Assembly (NCBI GenBank): GCA_036927565.1
Contig: JAYESD010000003.1
Span: 82,877,311-82,941,310 of the forward strand
Reading direction: 5' to 3'
Origin: Tuctoria greenei
Lineage: Eukaryota > Streptophyta > Magnoliopsida > Poales > Poaceae
Length of the DNA stretch: 64,000 nucleotides
Shown here: piece after piece, positions 63,352 through 64,000 of the stretch
Layout: each line of letters begins with the position of its first letter
Position numbering within the stretch: position 1 is the stretch's first letter
The notes under the pieces: model-generated
The model's input: only the letters and a program-made list of their open reading frames with translations
The model's database searches: none
Told to the model about the DNA's origin: nothing
Position numbers and translations under genes: made by a program

Positions 63352-64000
63352 TGTGTAAGGTGCTCACGTAATGTGTTGTGTTCGGAACTGACTTGAGTCA
63401 AGTCACGGACTTGGGCTCGTACGGATTGGTTGTTTATTCATGTGCAGGTGTTGCTTGAGTTCAAGTCATGGCTGGTGACAGGATCCTTTGGACTAGTCTC
63501 AGGGAGGAGATGAGGTTCCAACAACCAAATTCAGGAGGAATCGTGGTTGAGCGGGTCAGGAGGTCGCGCAGGATGATTGAATCAAGGGCAGTGCATATGT
63601 AGGTTACTGGACGTCGAAGGAAGGTGTTTGCACGTATGCATGTAGTGCATGACGTGGCAACATGGTTCCGAAGATGGTTTATGGATGAGAAGATCTTGTT
63701 GGAAGGATCGGATCGTATCGGTTGATGACTTTGGCTTCGGCGGAGTCGGTTATGGCTCGGTATGGAAAGTATCGAGTTGGTTATGTTAGGATTTCGTGTG
63801 GGTCACGAATTTGGGTTGTTTTAGGAATATGGTATATGTTCCTAAGGTGTTTGGAAGTCTTAAGATTACTTCTATCTGCGTATAGAAGAGTCCTAAGCAG
63901 TTATGGAAAGTTCCGATTCGTGATCGGAGTAGGATTAGAGTCCTAATTAAGATTGGGTTGGCCTAAGGGCTAGTTATATAAGCAAGGGAGGCCAAAGCTC
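63352..64000 (+). mobile_element. LTR-G: left end of an unidentified element, probably an LTR
   Basis: Sequence unrelated to Sire-E begins with TGTGTAAGGTGC (or TGTAAGG) right where the Sire-E 3' LTR stops matching. The stretch ends with TAGTTATATAAGCAAGG, a good TATA box (63975-63982). A TG start and a TATA about 620 bases in fit an LTR U3. The partner end is outside the window, so family and TSD cannot be shown. The 74-codon frame at 63722-63946 has no recognisable similarity. Confidence 0.45.
63975..63982 (+). promoter_or_regulatory. TATA box candidate in LTR-G
   Basis: TATATAAG lies in GTTATATAAGCAAGG, 25 bases before the window end. Confidence 0.5.

Larger units (their letters stand above)
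47737..64000 (+). mobile_element. Sire-E: Ty1/copia element (SIRE-like) in Sire-A, itself split by CRM-D and LTR-G
   Basis: The element runs from 47737 to at least 63351. LTRs start TGTGAGAC. The primer site is TGGTATCATAGCC (48635). Gag has a zinc knuckle, a spacer with CXXC pairs and a second knuckle, then protease, integrase, RT and RNase H in copia order. The 3' untranslated region is 0.9 kb with several purine tracts. LTRs differ by about 6 percent over 210 bases. The 3' LTR is interrupted near 63352, and the rest of the element lies outside the window. The left target flank is GTCGA (47732-47736); the right copy is not visible. Confidence 0.85.

Noticed and set aside
63722..63946. 74-codon frame in LTR-G
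   Set aside because: It is short, unrecognisable and lies in a probable U3 region upstream of the TATA box.
1..64000. Search for host genes, tRNA, rRNA or known non-coding RNA genes
   Set aside because: Only tRNA-like primer sites were found, and all frames with recognisable similarity belong to mobile elements. No cloverleaf or rRNA segment was recognised.

Overview
The window is eukaryotic nuclear DNA, almost certainly from a grass (Poaceae). It contains no recognisable host gene and no rRNA or tRNA gene. Every base I can assign belongs to nested LTR retrotransposons plus one MITE-like element. The grass assignment rests on the combination of families: a Tekay-type chromovirus with 2.7-kb LTRs, Tat-type gypsy elements carrying an antisense gene, CRM-like gypsy elements whose pol runs into the 3' LTR, SIRE-type copia elements, and a MITE with a TAA target duplication. 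I could not name the species. Element names here (Sire-A, Tekay, Tat-A, Tat-B, CRM-C, CRM-D, Sire-E, LTR-G) are mine. Percent differences are hand counts over short LTR stretches.

Layout. Sire-A (copia, +) is the oldest frame: 5' LTR and gag at 1-3381, spacer and protease at 14949-15632, integrase and the start of RT at 46067-47736; its 3' end lies outside the window. It is split three times. (1) Tekay (gypsy, +, 3382-14948, TSD GTGAC) interrupts gag. (2) Tat-A (gypsy, -, 15633-46066, TSD GCGAC/GAGAC) sits just after the protease active site. (3) Sire-E (copia, +, from 47737) sits at the start of RT. Tat-A was then split by a MITE-like element (16914-17534), by the non-autonomous CRM-C (21817-26345, TSD GAAAG) and by Tat-B (+, 31215-44229, TSD CCCCT with one mismatch). 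Sire-E was split by CRM-D (+, 53511-61024, TSD CTCTT), and its 3' LTR by the beginning of LTR-G near 63352. LTR divergence fits this order: Tat-A about 12 percent, CRM-C about 9, CRM-D and Sire-E about 6, Tat-B about 3.5, Tekay about 2-3.

Coding content. All the gag-pol genes are broken by a few stops or frameshifts, but long domains stay readable. The usual gypsy order is gag, protease, RT, RNase H, integrase; the copia order is gag, protease, integrase, RT, RNase H. Two extra genes stand out. Tekay carries, upstream of gag, a reading frame whose N terminus resembles the histone H3 tail (around K4 and K9) in an element whose integrase ends in a chromodomain. Tat-A and Tat-B each carry an antisense, intron-containing gene between pol and the 3' LTR, with an intron at the matching place in both copies.

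Regulatory content. TATA boxes are visible in most LTRs. Sire-A U3 holds an array of about 18 copies of a palindromic CGGACTAGTCCG-type motif. Sire-E U3 holds an array of GGTCCGAC and AGCTCCGG motifs that also recur in the unrelated Tat LTRs. Tat-A and Tat-B LTRs share a short inverted repeat of 12-13 bp arms.
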